A model generated the notes under the pieces. The model made no database searches, had not been told where the DNA came from, and saw nothing but the letters and a program-made list of their open reading frames with translations. Of a DNA stretch of 64,000 nt, positions 32,154 to 41,838 are shown in pieces. Numbering within the stretch: position 1 is the stretch's first letter; every line of letters starts with the position of its first letter. Location: assembly GCA_036506155.1 (NCBI GenBank), contig DASXSF010000148.1:124001-188000 (forward strand), given 5' to 3'. The translations under genes and the position numbers were made by a program. Source of the stretch: DASXRA01 sp036506155. GTDB taxonomy: Bacteria; Actinomycetota; Actinomycetes; Mycobacteriales; Jatrophihabitantaceae.

Positions 32154-34529
32154 CTAGAGCCAGTCGTGGCGCTGCATCCAGGCGTAGGCGAGCCACCCGA
32201 GCGGCACCGGAAGCCAGAACGTCGCCAGCCGAAACAGCAACACCGCGCTCACGGCCGATGCGCCGGGCATGCCGGCCGCGACGAGGCCTGCCGAGATGGC
32301 CGCCTCGACCGCTCCGAGTCCGCCTGGCGTCGGCGCGGCCGAACCGATGGCGCCGCCCGCGAGGTAGACCACGGCGACGGTAGCGAGCGGGACACCACCA
32401 CCGAACGCGGCAACCGAGGCGTACAGCGCGGCAATAAAGCCGCCGTTGAGGCACAGCGTGCCTCCGACGGCCTGGAGCAGCTTCACCGGACGCGTTGCCG
32501 TGTAGGCCAGGCGCGGCAGCACCTCACGCACGGTCGGCATGATGCGCGTGCGCACCCATTCCCGCCCACGAGGTAGTGCCATCACCAGCGCAACGACGGC
32601 CACCGCCACTCCGAGCACTATGAATGCCCAGCCTGGAATGGGCAGGTCGCTCCGGGTAGACGTCCCCGAGGCCACGCCGAAAAGCACAAGTAGCACGAGG
32701 TAGGAAATGAGGCCGAAGGCCTGGTTGACGGCGACACTCGTCGTCGCTCCTGCCGTAGAGACGCCTGCCTTGCGCAGGTACTGGACGTTGAGCGCCAGCC
32801 CGCCTACCGACGCCGGCGTCACGAACCCCGTGAACGAGCCGGCAAGTTGCGCAAGGACTGTGCGGCCGAAGGAGAGCCGCTCGCGGACGAACCCGGTCAG
32901 CGCCAGGGCGGAGCCGACGTACCTGAGCGCGGACGCAGCCAGGACGACCGGCGCCCATTCCCAGTGGGTCGACGCGAACACTGTCGCCAGGTCGACCGAG
33001 CCGAGTTGCGCGATCAAGAGGTACCCGCCGATGATCAGCGCAACGATCATGAGCACGGTTCGTGGGCGTACCCGCTCCAGGTGGGACGGCTCGGGTGGTG
33101 GGGAGGCGAGCCGCCGATCCAGTTCGTCCATGAGCGAGGGCAGCAGTTGTCGGTTGTGTCGTAGTGCCACCCGGGTGTCCTGGCTGAACCCGACCGGCTG
33201 CAGCAGCGGGCGCACCGCGGACAACCCGTCCGCGCCGAGCACCTCGTGGGCGACGCTCACGGCGCGCCGCGCACCTACGAGCCGTGCCGTCGTCACCAGC
33301 AGTTCGGCCCGGTCGAGATTGATCCGCAGGTTGTTGGCGAAGGCCGTGCCGTCGGTGGGACTCGCGACCCAGACCACACCGCTGTCGTCGACGGACATCC
33401 GCTCGGGTGTCAGCTCGCGATGGGTCACCCTGCTCTCGTGCAGTCGGGACACCCCTTGCCACAGTTCGATCAGCTGCGCGTCCCGCAGCACCGGGGCGGT
33501 GGCTGCGATCGGTGTCGCGTCGACGAATTCGTGCGCCAACACGATCGCATCCGGCCCGCAGGGCACCCCCGCGACCAACGCCGGGGTCGGTATACCGGCC
33601 CGCTCGGCCAGCATCGCGAGCAATGCACGGCGCTCCGCGGCACGCTCCATCGACAGGGTCGGCCCACGCGCGACTTCGCGCCGGACACGCAGCACCCGGT
33701 AGATGCGGTACGCCAGACCGGAGGGAACCAGGTCCCGGTCGAGTACCACGATATGCAGCCGCGAACCGGTCTCGGTCACGCCGGTGAACTGCCGGTAGGG
33801 CCCGGTGTGATCGCTCAGGTAGCTCAGGCGCACCAGCCGTACGCCGCGGTCGACGAGTACGTCCGCGATGCGCTGGGCACCGGGCCGCTTGTCCACCGCG
33901 CCAATCGCAAAACGGAACGCGACCGCCACTGCCGTGCCCGCCACGAAGCTCACGGCGAGCGCGAGCAACGACGCCTGGGCTCCAGCCAGCGCGGACATGG
34001 CGTAAACGATCAACGTGCCGGCGTAGTACCACCGCCACCGAACATCTCGGGTCATCCCGCCGGCCACGCCGAACGCGGCCACCGCCGCGAGGTAGGTGTC
34101 GACGTGCGCGGTCGCCACGCCGGTGCTCGTGAGCCGCAGCGAGTCGTACAGCGGGCCGCCCGCCGCCGTGACCGCCTTTCCGAGCGTCCACACCAGGCCG
34201 AGGGCGATCACGCCTGCCGTAACGGCGTCCAGTAGCAGCCGGATGCTGCGCTGCACCAGCATGTCGATCATGTAGCCGATCGGCAGGGCGATCATCAGGA
34301 GGCCCGCCACGAAGCTGAGCACATGCGTCAACGCCCGCGGCAGATGATTGAGTGCTCGCGCCAAGTCCTCGCTCGAGCCGCTCATCGTCCCTTGCGCAAA
34401 GACGCCGAGCACGATCAGCAGCGCGAGCAGCACCAGCAGGAAACACAGCCGAACCAGGTCCATCGGCCGGCGCACCCGACGGGGCCCCGCGTCGGCAAGC
34501 GTCTCCACCTTCAGCGTCGCGCGTGCCAC
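32154..34529 (-). CDS. Kinase-like/flippase-like fusion membrane protein
   Basis: A 791-residue fusion. Residues 25-210 contain about six hydrophobic helices. Residues 230-470 form a soluble region resembling aminoglycoside phosphotransferase/kinase folds (ERRALLAMLAERAGIPTPAL, IVLAHEFVDATPI, GVSRLHESRVTHRELTPERM), but the catalytic Asp of HxD appears as HRE. Residues 490-790 are a lysylphosphatidylglycerol-synthase-type flippase membrane domain (FTGFVTPASVGGLALNVQYL, GSAAPTPGGLGAVEAAI). It probably handles lipid or cell-envelope precursors. The start is probably GTG 34529. Confidence 0.85.
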   Translation of the reverse strand: MARATLKVETLADAGPRRVRRPMDLVRLCFLLVLLALLIVLGVFAQGTMSGSSEDLARALNHLPRALTHVLSFVAGLLMIALPIGYMIDMLVQRSIRLLLDAVTAGVIALGLVWTLGKAVTAAGGPLYDSLRLTSTGVATAHVDTYLAAVAAFGVAGGMTRDVRWRWYYAGTLIVYAMSALAGAQASLLALAVSFVAGTAVAVAFRFAIGAVDKRPGAQRIADVLVDRGVRLVRLSYLSDHTGPYRQFTGVTETGSRLHIVVLDRDLVPSGLAYRIYRVLRVRREVARGPTLSMERAAERRALLAMLAERAGIPTPALVAGVPCGPDAIVLAHEFVDATPIAATAPVLRDAQLIELWQGVSRLHESRVTHRELTPERMSVDDSGVVWVASPTDGTAFANNLRINLDRAELLVTTARLVGARRAVSVAHEVLGADGLSAVRPLLQPVGFSQDTRVALRHNRQLLPSLMDELDRRLASPPPEPSHLERVRPRTVLMIVALIIGGYLLIAQLGSVDLATVFASTHWEWAPVVLAASALRYVGSALALTGFVRERLSFGRTVLAQLAGSFTGFVTPASVGGLALNVQYLRKAGVSTAGATTSVAVNQAFGLISYLVLLVLFGVASGTSTRSDLPIPGWAFIVLGVAVAVVALVMALPRGREWVRTRIMPTVREVLPRLAYTATRPVKLLQAVGGTLCLNGGFIAALYASVAAFGGGVPLATVAVVYLAGGAIGSAAPTPGGLGAVEAAISAGLVAAGMPGASAVSAVLLFRLATFWLPVPLGWLAYAWMQRHDWL

Positions 34530-34569
34530 CGGCTCACCGCCGTGAGCGCCGCACGCTCGACGCAGTGAA

Positions 34570-35748
34570 TCATGGCTGCCCGGCGGCGAGCGTCAACGTC
34601 GCGGTCCGGGTCTGCCCCGAGCGGAGGTACTCGACACGCAACTTGTCACCGACGCGCTTCTGCAGCGTGGCGAGCAGCAAACTGTCCGGGGTGGTGGTGG
34701 GCTTGCCGTCGGCGCTGATGATGATGTCACCCGCCTGCAGCCCGGCCTGCGCCGCGGGACCGCCGGGGCTCACCGTCTGCACGAAGAGCCCGTTTTCGGC
34801 GTGGGCCTCGTCCGCCGCACTCCGCGGGATGGGCGTGGTCACCAATCCCGTCGCAAGCGGCACGAAGCGCCCGGTGTTGATCAGCTGATCGGCGACCACG
34901 GTGGCCAGATCGACCGGGATCGCGAAGCCGATTCCAACGCTGCCGCCGCCTGCCTCCCCGGACGCGGCCGGGACCGTGGCGATCGCGGTGTTGATGCCGA
35001 CCAGCCGGCCCGAGCAGTCGACCAAGGCGCCGCCGGAGTTGCCGGGGTTGATCGAGGCATCTGTCTGGATCGCCCCCGGGAGGCGTGCGGTCTCGCCCCC
35101 GGACACGGGAACGCTCACATCACGACCGAGCGCGCTGACGATCCCGCTGGTGACCGTGCCGCTCAAACCCAGCGGCGCGCCGAGGGCGACGACCGGCTGC
35201 CCGACGAGCAGCGGTTCGGACCGCCCGATCGTGATCACCGGAAGATCACCGGTGTCTTGCACCTTGACGACGGCGAGGTCCCAGGCGACGGACCTGCCGA
35301 CCAGTGTCGCGCGTTCGGTGTGCCCGCTGCTGAACAGCACGCCGACCGTGCCGCCGACCGCCCCGGCCGAGATCACGTGGTCGTTGGTCAGGATGTAGCC
35401 GCCGGTGCGGATGATCTCGCCGCTGCCGCTGCCCTGCGCGGCGCCATTGCTCACCGACAGCGTCACCACTGAGGGCAGGACCTTGTCCGAGACCGCGACG
35501 GCGGGACAGCGGGTATCGGCGCCGCTCGCGTCGGATCCGCTCGAGTTGGTCGTCGCGTGCATGATCACCCCGCCGACCACGCCGCCGACCACGCCGATGA
35601 CGGCTGCGCCCGCGGCCAGAATCCATGGACTCACGCGACGGCTTTCCGGCCCTCTGGGAGGCATGGTCGCATCGTTGCCGCCCGGTTCGGCATCAGCCGG
35701 TGCCCGCTGACCTGGCGTCGGCTCGGTGTGCGGGCTCGTCATGGTCAT
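34570..35748 (-). CDS. HtrA-like serine protease with PDZ domain
   Basis: A 392-residue membrane-anchored protease. A short cytoplasmic segment precedes one hydrophobic helix (42-64). The trypsin-like domain has a complete triad: H124 (TNDHV), D157 (WDLAVVKV) and S238 (NPGNSGGAL). A C-terminal PDZ domain follows (PGGPAAQAGLQAGDIIISAD). Expected to degrade misfolded envelope proteins. ATG 35748 has GGGGAG upstream. It lies 40 bp upstream of the flippase fusion gene on the same strand. Confidence 0.93.
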   Translation of the reverse strand: MTMTSPHTEPTPGQRAPADAEPGGNDATMPPRGPESRRVSPWILAAGAAVIGVVGGVVGGVIMHATTNSSGSDASGADTRCPAVAVSDKVLPSVVTLSVSNGAAQGSGSGEIIRTGGYILTNDHVISAGAVGGTVGVLFSSGHTERATLVGRSVAWDLAVVKVQDTGDLPVITIGRSEPLLVGQPVVALGAPLGLSGTVTSGIVSALGRDVSVPVSGGETARLPGAIQTDASINPGNSGGALVDCSGRLVGINTAIATVPAASGEAGGGSVGIGFAIPVDLATVVADQLINTGRFVPLATGLVTTPIPRSAADEAHAENGLFVQTVSPGGPAAQAGLQAGDIIISADGKPTTTPDSLLLATLQKRVGDKLRVEYLRSGQTRTATLTLAAGQP

Positions 35749-35993
35749 GTACTCCCCTCGGCGGCCCTGCTACTTCGGACTCTCGCACTCGCCCGAGGGG
35801 CTCGGGTCACCCGTTGCGGACGATGCTGCCGTGCTGTCCGTTCGGCGCGCGTTGGCCCGCGTGCCGGCGGCTGCGCCATCTCACAGCCGCCGGAAAGACA
35901 GCGGACACTTGGGTCGTTGCGCCTTCACCATCACCGAATGAAGCTGTTCCGGGCGCTCTCAACGGCGCTTCGACAGCGTCCAAAGGGACTCAC

Positions 35994-38082
35994 ATGACTG
36001 ATCGCAGCTCACGGGGAGCGGCAGTCTCGCCAAATTCCGGCTCGGTGACTGGCGAGAGCCCCGCGCTGAGCTCCCAGCGCGTGCTGCTCGTGATGGGCGG
36101 GCTTTTGCTGGGCATGCTGCTGGCTGCCCTGGATCAGACGATCGTCGCGACCGCCCTGCCGACGATCGCGGGCGACCTGCACGGGCTGTCGCACCTGTCC
36201 TGAGTGGTCACCGCCTACCTGCTCGCATCCACGGTGTCCACGCCGCCCTGAGGCAAGCTCGGCGACCTGTACGGCCGGAAGGCGTTCTTCCAGGCGGCGA
36301 TCGTCATTTTCCTGGCCGGTTCGGCGCTGGCGGGGCTGTCCACCTCGCTGACCGAACTGATCGCCTTCCGGGCGGTGCAAGGCATCGGCGGCGGCGGCCT
36401 GATGGTCGCCGCGCAGACCATCGTCGGTGATCTCGTGCCACCGCGGGAGCGGGGGCGATATCAAGGCCTGTTCGGCGCGGTCTTCGGTGTGACGAGTGTG
36501 ATCGGGCCTCTGCTCGGCGGGTTTTTCGTGGACACGTTGTCGTGGCGCTGGGTGTTCTACATCAACCTGCCGATCGGCGCCGTCGCGCTGGCCGTCGTCG
36601 CCGTGGTGCTGCCCGGTGGGCTGCGGCGGGAGGAGCACCGCATCGACTACGTCGGCGCGATCCTGATCGGCGCCGCGGCGTCCAGCCTGGTGCTGCTGAC
36701 GTCCCTCGGCGGCACGACGTATCCGTGGCTGTCCGGACCTATCCTCACCCTCGCCGTGCTGGGCATCATCTTCACCGTCGGCTTCGTGCTGGCCGAGCGC
36801 CGCGCAGCCGAGCCTGTCGTGCCGCTGCACCTGTTCCGCCAGCGGGTGTTCTCGGCGGCCAGCGCCATTGGATTCGTGGTCGGCTCGCCATGTTCGGCGC
36901 GCTCACATACCTGCCGCAGTACATGCAGATCGTCAAGGGCGCGAGCCCGACATCGTCCGGACTGCGACTGCTGCCCATGATGCTCGGACTACTGCTCACC
37001 TCGATCGGGACCGGCCAGCTGATCAGCCGCTCGGACGGTACAAGGTGTTCCCCATCGTGAGCACCGCCGCGATGACGCTCGGCCTGTTCCTGCTCTCCCG
37101 GCTGGCGCCGGGCACGAGCACCTTGCTCACCTCGGTGTACATGTTCGTCCTGGGCGCCGGCATCGGCGCCTCGATGCAGGTGCTGGTCATTGCGGTGCAG
37201 AACGCGGTGGACTACCCCGACCTGGGAGCCGCGACCTCGGGGGCAACGTTCTTCCGTTCCATCGGCGGCTCGTTCGGCACCGCGATCTTCGGCGCGATCT
37301 TCGCCAACGTGCTTCCGGGCAACATCGCCCACGAGCTACACGGGCTGCACCTGCCACCCGGGATCGATGTGACCAGTGGGGCGAGCCCGGCCGCACTGGC
37401 GCATCTCCCGCCCGACGTCCACGCGGCCTTCGTCGCCGGCTACGCCACATCCATCCACACGGTATTTCTCTGGGCGGTGCCCGTCGGGGCGCCGGCGTTC
37501 GCGCTGAGCTGGACGCTCAAAGAACTGCCGCTTCGCAGCACTGCGCTTGCCGTCGACCAGGCTGACCGGCTCGCACCCACCGCGCGCCCCACGATCCGGA
37601 CCTCCGAGGACGAGATGCGCCGGGCGGTCTCCGCGTTGTTGTCCCGGCAGCGTCGCCGCGAGGTCTACTCGGGGCTGCTCGCCACGGCCGGAATCGACGT
37701 ACCGCCGCGCGCCGGCTGGCTGCTGCTGCGGCTAGGTGAGCATCGCGGCGACTCCCGGGCCGCCGTGGCGCAATGCCTGTTCCTCGGTGTGCCGGACCTC
37801 GACGCCCGGCTCGCTGAACTGGTGGAGCCCGGCTACATCGCCCCCTTGCCGGCGGATGCCAGCCATCCCGTCGAACTGACCCCGGCCGGGGAGACCGCTT
37901 ACACCCGAGTCTTCGCTGCACGGCAGGACCGGGTCGCGCCGCTTCTCGAGGACTGGCAGCCGGAGCAGCATCCTCGCCTGCTCCAGCTGCTGCACTCCAT
38001 GACCCACGAACTCGCGGCAAGCCATGAGCGTCCGGGTCCCGATCTCGACGCCGAGCCCGCCGGCGCTACCAGCTCTCGTTGA
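35994..38082 (+). pseudogene. Broken DHA2 MFS exporter with MarR-like C-terminus
   Basis: Conceptually one protein of about 690 residues: fourteen-helix MFS (LAALDQTIVATALPTIAGDL, GKLGDLYGRKAFFQ, RAVQGIGGGGLMVAAQTIVG, GASMQVLVIAVQNAVDYPDL), then a C-terminal winged-helix region resembling MarR. It has four lesions. TGA at 36201 and TGA at 36249 each replace a conserved Trp codon (SW-VVTAYLL and PLW-GKLGD). Single missing C residues near 36889 and 37031 shift the frame. ATG 35994 is the start. As given, it cannot make the transporter. Confidence 0.85.
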
Positions 38083-38174
38083 CACTGCCAGCGCTCACCT
38101 CGGGGGTATGAGCTCTGCTCGCGCGGCATGCGTGACGCTCGACGTGCCCCGACCACCAGAACGAGGGAGCGGCG

Positions 38175-38663
38175 ATGTCCGACCTGATCATCATCGGCTA
38201 CGACGATCCACAGACAGCGCGTAAGGCGTACGAGCAGGTGCTCGCCTTGCAGGAGACTTTCATCGTCGAGCTACGCGGCTTGGCGATCGTGACCGTGGAT
38301 GCGGACGGCAAGACCCACGTTGACACCCCGCAGCGCACCGTGGCCACCTCCGCCATGGGCGGCGCGGTGTTCGGATTGCTGTTCGGCGTACTCTTCCTCG
38401 TTCCAGGCCTCGGCATCCTGGGCGGCGCACTCGGGGCGCTCTTCGGACTGCTGGGCAGGTCCGGCATCAACGAGGCCTTCCGCGCACAGGTCCATGAGAT
38501 GCTCCAGCCGGGCCACGCGGCCGTTGTCGTCATGGCGTCGCAGATCACCGAGGACAGGTTCGCGGCGGCGCTGACCCCCTTCGGTGGCACCGTCTTGAAG
38601 ACCTCGCTGTCCGAGTCCGCGGAGCGCGAACTCGCCGATGCGATGGCGGGTGCGGCTGGGTGA
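38175..38663 (+). CDS. DUF1269 membrane protein
   Basis: A 162-residue DUF1269 protein: an N-terminal alpha/beta part (LIIIGYDDPQTARKAYEQVL), then a Gly-rich hydrophobic hairpin (GGAVFGLLFGVLFLVPGLGI and GGALGALFGLLG) and a C-terminal soluble part. The function of the family is unknown; it is often linked to stress. ATG 38175 follows a GGGAGCGGCG site. No partner genes are evident. Confidence 0.85.
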   Translation: MSDLIIIGYDDPQTARKAYEQVLALQETFIVELRGLAIVTVDADGKTHVDTPQRTVATSAMGGAVFGLLFGVLFLVPGLGILGGALGALFGLLGRSGINEAFRAQVHEMLQPGHAAVVVMASQITEDRFAAALTPFGGTVLKTSLSESAERELADAMAGAAG

Positions 38664-38856
38664 GTTGAGGTGCCGCACACCCCTGGCTGACCAGTCTCGG
38701 CCGACGCGCCTGCCGCCCGGATCCTCGCCGCGTCGCAGGGGCGGCAGAAATGCCGAGTAGGCGTGGGGCGCGGTCTGCGGCACGCCAACCGCGAGTCGTT
38801 GCGGCGGGCGTGAGCGCCCGCGGACCGAGCCGGCGCCCGCCTGACTCGTGCGGTGG

Positions 38857-39774
38857 CTAGTGAGCGGGCGGCGTATGTACCGGGCCGTGCGCGTCGGCGC
38901 AATGGCTGTCGTCCCGGCTCGACACATGGTCGACCTGCAGCGTGACGTGCTCGATCCCGTAGTCAGCGGCCAACTGCGCGCGCAAGGCGTCGCCGATCTC
39001 GTGGCAGTCGCCGATGCGATCCACCAGCACATGGGCCGACAGCGCCGCTTCGCCGGCAGTGAGTTCCCAGACGTGCAGGTCGTGCACTTGGGCCACGCCA
39101 CGACGCGCGGCAAGCTCCGAACCGATCAACATCGGGTCCATGCCGGCGGGAGCCGCCTCGAGAAACACCCGGCCGGCGTCCCGAATCAGCCTGACCCCAG
39201 TCAGGATCATCAGCAGGGCGATGAGTAGAGAAGCGATTGCGTCGGCGCGCGTCCAGCCCGTCGCCATGATCACGACGCCCGCGGCGAAGGTGGCGACGAA
39301 CGCCCACAAGTCAGTGACCAGGTGTGCCACGGCGCCGCGGATATTCAACCTGCGACGGTCGGCACGCGCCGCGAGCCTGGTTGCCACGACGTTCACGATC
39401 ACGCCGATGCCCGCCACCGCGACGATCACGCCGCCGGCGGTCTCCGGTGGATCGATCAAGCGGCGCACCGCCTCGGCCGTGAACCACGCCGCCAACAGGA
39501 GCAACGTGATGCCGTTTGCCTGTCCCGACAACGCGTCCATCCTCGCGAAGCCATACGTGTACGCGCCCCGTGCGGGACGTTCGGCGATCCGTGACGCGAT
39601 CACCGCCACAAGCAGCGCGGCCGCGTCCGTGAGAAGGTGCCCGGCGTCGCTGAGTAGGGCGAGCGAATGTGCCAGCAGGCCGGCCACCACCTCGCCCACC
39701 ATGAATGCGGAAAGCACCGCGAGCGCTGCGAGCAGCCAGCGGCGATCCGCCCGCCCCGCCGTCGTCATTCCCAT
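38857..39774 (-). CDS. Cation diffusion facilitator (zinc/cobalt efflux)
   Basis: A 305-residue CDF transporter with six membrane helices. Metal-binding HxxxD pairs lie in helix II (LSDAGHLLTDAAALL) and helix V (RGAVAHLVTDLWAF). The C-terminal cytoplasmic domain has VHDLHVWELTAGEAALSAHV. The tail is His-rich (DSHCADAHGPVHTPPAH), a possible metal sensor. ATG 39774 was chosen; 39768 is an alternative. It lies 22 bp downstream of an ArsR-type regulator and should be controlled by it. Confidence 0.92.
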   Translation of the reverse strand: MGMTTAGRADRRWLLAALAVLSAFMVGEVVAGLLAHSLALLSDAGHLLTDAAALLVAVIASRIAERPARGAYTYGFARMDALSGQANGITLLLLAAWFTAEAVRRLIDPPETAGGVIVAVAGIGVIVNVVATRLAARADRRRLNIRGAVAHLVTDLWAFVATFAAGVVIMATGWTRADAIASLLIALLMILTGVRLIRDAGRVFLEAAPAGMDPMLIGSELAARRGVAQVHDLHVWELTAGEAALSAHVLVDRIGDCHEIGDALRAQLAADYGIEHVTLQVDHVSSRDDSHCADAHGPVHTPPAH

Positions 39775-39796
39775 CAGCGCCGCCCCCGCCTGAGTT

Positions 39797-40174
39797 TCAT
39801 CGCGCGTCCGTCCGTTCCGGATGAACCAGGCCGCTGTGCCCAGCGTGCGCGAGCGCGGTGTCGAGGAGGACCCGAACGTGACTGTCTGCCAGGCGGTAGT
39901 ACGCCATGCGGCCGGCCCGGCGGACCTGGACGATGCGGTGCGCACGCAGCAAGCGCAGAGCGTGGGACGTGGCCGACTCGCTCAGGTGTGCCAGCGCGGC
40001 AAGCTGGCCGACGCTTGCCTCCCCCACGCGCAGCACGGTCAGCAGCCGCAGCCGTCCGGGATCGGCAAGCAGCGAGAAGACATCGGCAACGTCAGCGATG
40101 TCCCGGTCTGCCGGCAACAGCACCGCGCGATCCGAGTAAACGACGTCGCGCGACACACCTGAAGAGCTGTTCAC
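39797..40174 (-). CDS. ArsR/SmtB-family metal-sensing repressor
   Basis: A 125-residue winged-helix repressor. Recognition region: LAALAHLSESATSHALRLLR. Residues D97, H99, H110 and H113 have the spacing of the helix-5 zinc site of SmtB/CzrA proteins (D, +2 H, +13 H, +16 H), so it should sense Zn, Co or Ni rather than arsenic. GTG 40174 starts the gene. It is the first gene of a two-gene unit with the CDF exporter and is probably autoregulated. Confidence 0.92.
   Translation of the reverse strand: MNSSSGVSRDVVYSDRAVLLPADRDIADVADVFSLLADPGRLRLLTVLRVGEASVGQLAALAHLSESATSHALRLLRAHRIVQVRRAGRMAYYRLADSHVRVLLDTALAHAGHSGLVHPERTDAR
40160..40173. promoter_or_regulatory. Candidate ArsR operator
   Basis: TGAAGAGCTGTTCA is a 14-bp palindrome with one mismatched pair, overlapping the second to sixth codons of the arsR-like gene, with another TGTTCA 2 bp further upstream. 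TGAA-N6-TTCA resembles operators of SmtB-type repressors. Function is inferred. Confidence 0.4.
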
Positions 40175-40242
40175 ATGTTCAATCTTGCAGGAGAATGGGA
40201 CGATCCGCCAGCGCGATCCCGATCGTCAGGGAAGCGGGTCAG

Positions 40243-41676
40243 TCACCAGCTGGTGTACATCGGCCGGCCTTCGGCGTACCCGGAGGCGCTCTGGACGCCT
40301 ATCAGCGCGCGCTCCGCGAGTTCCACCAGGTCGGTGGCGCCCGCATACGTGCACGCCGACCGCACACCAGCCGTAATCGCGTCGATCAGGTCCTCAACGC
40401 CGGGGCGCAGCGGGTCGAGGTACATCCGGCCACTCGAGATGCCCTCGTCGAACAGCGCCTTGCGCGCCCGCTCGAATGCCCCCACCCCGCTGGTCCGGCT
40501 CGCGACCGCACGCGCGGACGCCATGCCGAAGCTCTCCTTGTACATACGCCCGTCCGGGGTCTCGTGCAGATCACCCGGCGATTCGTAGGTCCCGGCGAAC
40601 CAGGATCCGATCATCGCCGCGGACGCCCCGGCCGCCAGTGCGAGGGCGACGTCACGCGGATGCCGCACTCCCCCGTCCGCCCACACGTGCTTGCCGAGTT
40701 CGCGCGCAGCCGCCGCACACTCGAGAACGGCGGAGAACTGCGGGCGACCCACGCCGGTCATCATCCGCGTCGTGCACATCGCACCCGGGCCGACGCCGAC
40801 CTTGACGATGTCCGCGCCCGCCGCCACCAGGTCGCGCACGCCGTCTGCGGACACGACGTTGCCTGCAACCACCGGGACGGGCGGCGAGAGCGACCGTACC
40901 GCGGCGAGTGCATCGAACATACGCTGCTGGTGCCCGTGGGCGGTGTCGATCACGAGCACGTCGATCCCCGTGGCGAGGAGCTCAGCCGCCTTGGCTCGCA
41001 CGTCGCCGTTCACCCCGGTCGCGGCGGCTACCCGCAGCCGCCCGGACCCGTCTACTGCCGGCCGGTACAGAGTTGCGCGCAACGCCGCCGTCTTGGTGAG
41101 GGCGCCGCGCAGCCGGCCGGTTCCGTCTACCACAGGGGCCAGCCGCCGGTTGCCCGCGTCGAGCAACTCGAACGCCTTTTGTGGAGACACCGTATCGGGC
41201 AGCGTCAGTACCGGTGCGGACATGACATGGCGCAGCTGCGCGAACCGATCGGCGCCCAGACAGTCGGCCTCGGTGACGACGCCGACCGGCCGATCGTCCT
41301 CGACGACGATCACGGCGCCGTGTGCGCGCTTGGGCAGTAACGCCATCGCGTCGCCGACGGGGCTGTGCGGCGCCAATGTCAGCGGTGTGTCGAACACGGT
41401 GTCCCGTGACTTGACCCAGGACACCACGTCACGCACCACCGGCGCGGGGATGTCCTGAGGCAGCACGACCAGACCGCCGCGGCGGGCCACCGTCTCCGCC
41501 ATCCGCCGTCCAGCCACCGCGGTCATGTTCGCGACGACTATGGGAATCGTCGCGCCGCTACCGTCCACAGTGGACAGATCGACATCGAGCCGCGAGCCGA
41601 TCTCGGACCGGGCCGGCACCATGAAGACGTCGTCGTAAGTCAGCTCGAACGGCGGGACAGGGTCAACGAAGCGCAC
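40243..41676 (-). CDS. guaB1: GuaB1-type IMPDH-family protein (probable GMP reductase)
   Basis: A 477-residue TIM-barrel enzyme with a CBS pair inserted at about residues 90-210. Visible are TYDDVFMVPARS, IDTAHGHQQRMFDAL, the phosphate and substrate loop VGPGAMCTTRMMTGVG with the catalytic Cys, and WADGGVRHPRDVALALAAGA. Mycobacterial GuaB1 works as a GMP reductase in purine salvage; the same is likely here. GTG 41676 gives the family length; an ATG at 41721 would add 15 residues. Confidence 0.9.
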   Translation of the reverse strand: MRFVDPVPPFELTYDDVFMVPARSEIGSRLDVDLSTVDGSGATIPIVVANMTAVAGRRMAETVARRGGLVVLPQDIPAPVVRDVVSWVKSRDTVFDTPLTLAPHSPVGDAMALLPKRAHGAVIVVEDDRPVGVVTEADCLGADRFAQLRHVMSAPVLTLPDTVSPQKAFELLDAGNRRLAPVVDGTGRLRGALTKTAALRATLYRPAVDGSGRLRVAAATGVNGDVRAKAAELLATGIDVLVIDTAHGHQQRMFDALAAVRSLSPPVPVVAGNVVSADGVRDLVAAGADIVKVGVGPGAMCTTRMMTGVGRPQFSAVLECAAAARELGKHVWADGGVRHPRDVALALAAGASAAMIGSWFAGTYESPGDLHETPDGRMYKESFGMASARAVASRTSGVGAFERARKALFDEGISSGRMYLDPLRPGVEDLIDAITAGVRSACTYAGATDLVELAERALIGVQSASGYAEGRPMYTSW

Positions 41677-41838
41677 AGGTTTATAAGTGTAGAGCGATGC
41701 GGTGGGTGACCGGCGAGGCATGGCGCTCGATGCCCGGATCCTGGCCGGCTACCCGCCCTGCAAACCGGACTAACTCGCCAACTGCTCCGGCGCGGTAAAA
41801 CGTCGGCCTTGGAAGTCCTGCCCGGCTACGCTCGACGT

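Noticed and set aside
32524..34446. Second long minus-strand frame inside the flippase fusion gene
   Set aside because: A high-GC frame shadow rich in Arg and Ala; the alternative frame encodes membrane helices and known motifs.
36201..36251. TGA read as tryptophan (recoding)
   Set aside because: Many intact genes here end in TGA, and the same gene also has two frameshifts, so decay or sequence error is simpler.
38664..38856. Possible gene between DUF1269 and CDF genes
   Set aside because: No frame with a start, ribosome binding site and coding-like composition was found in this 193-bp gap.
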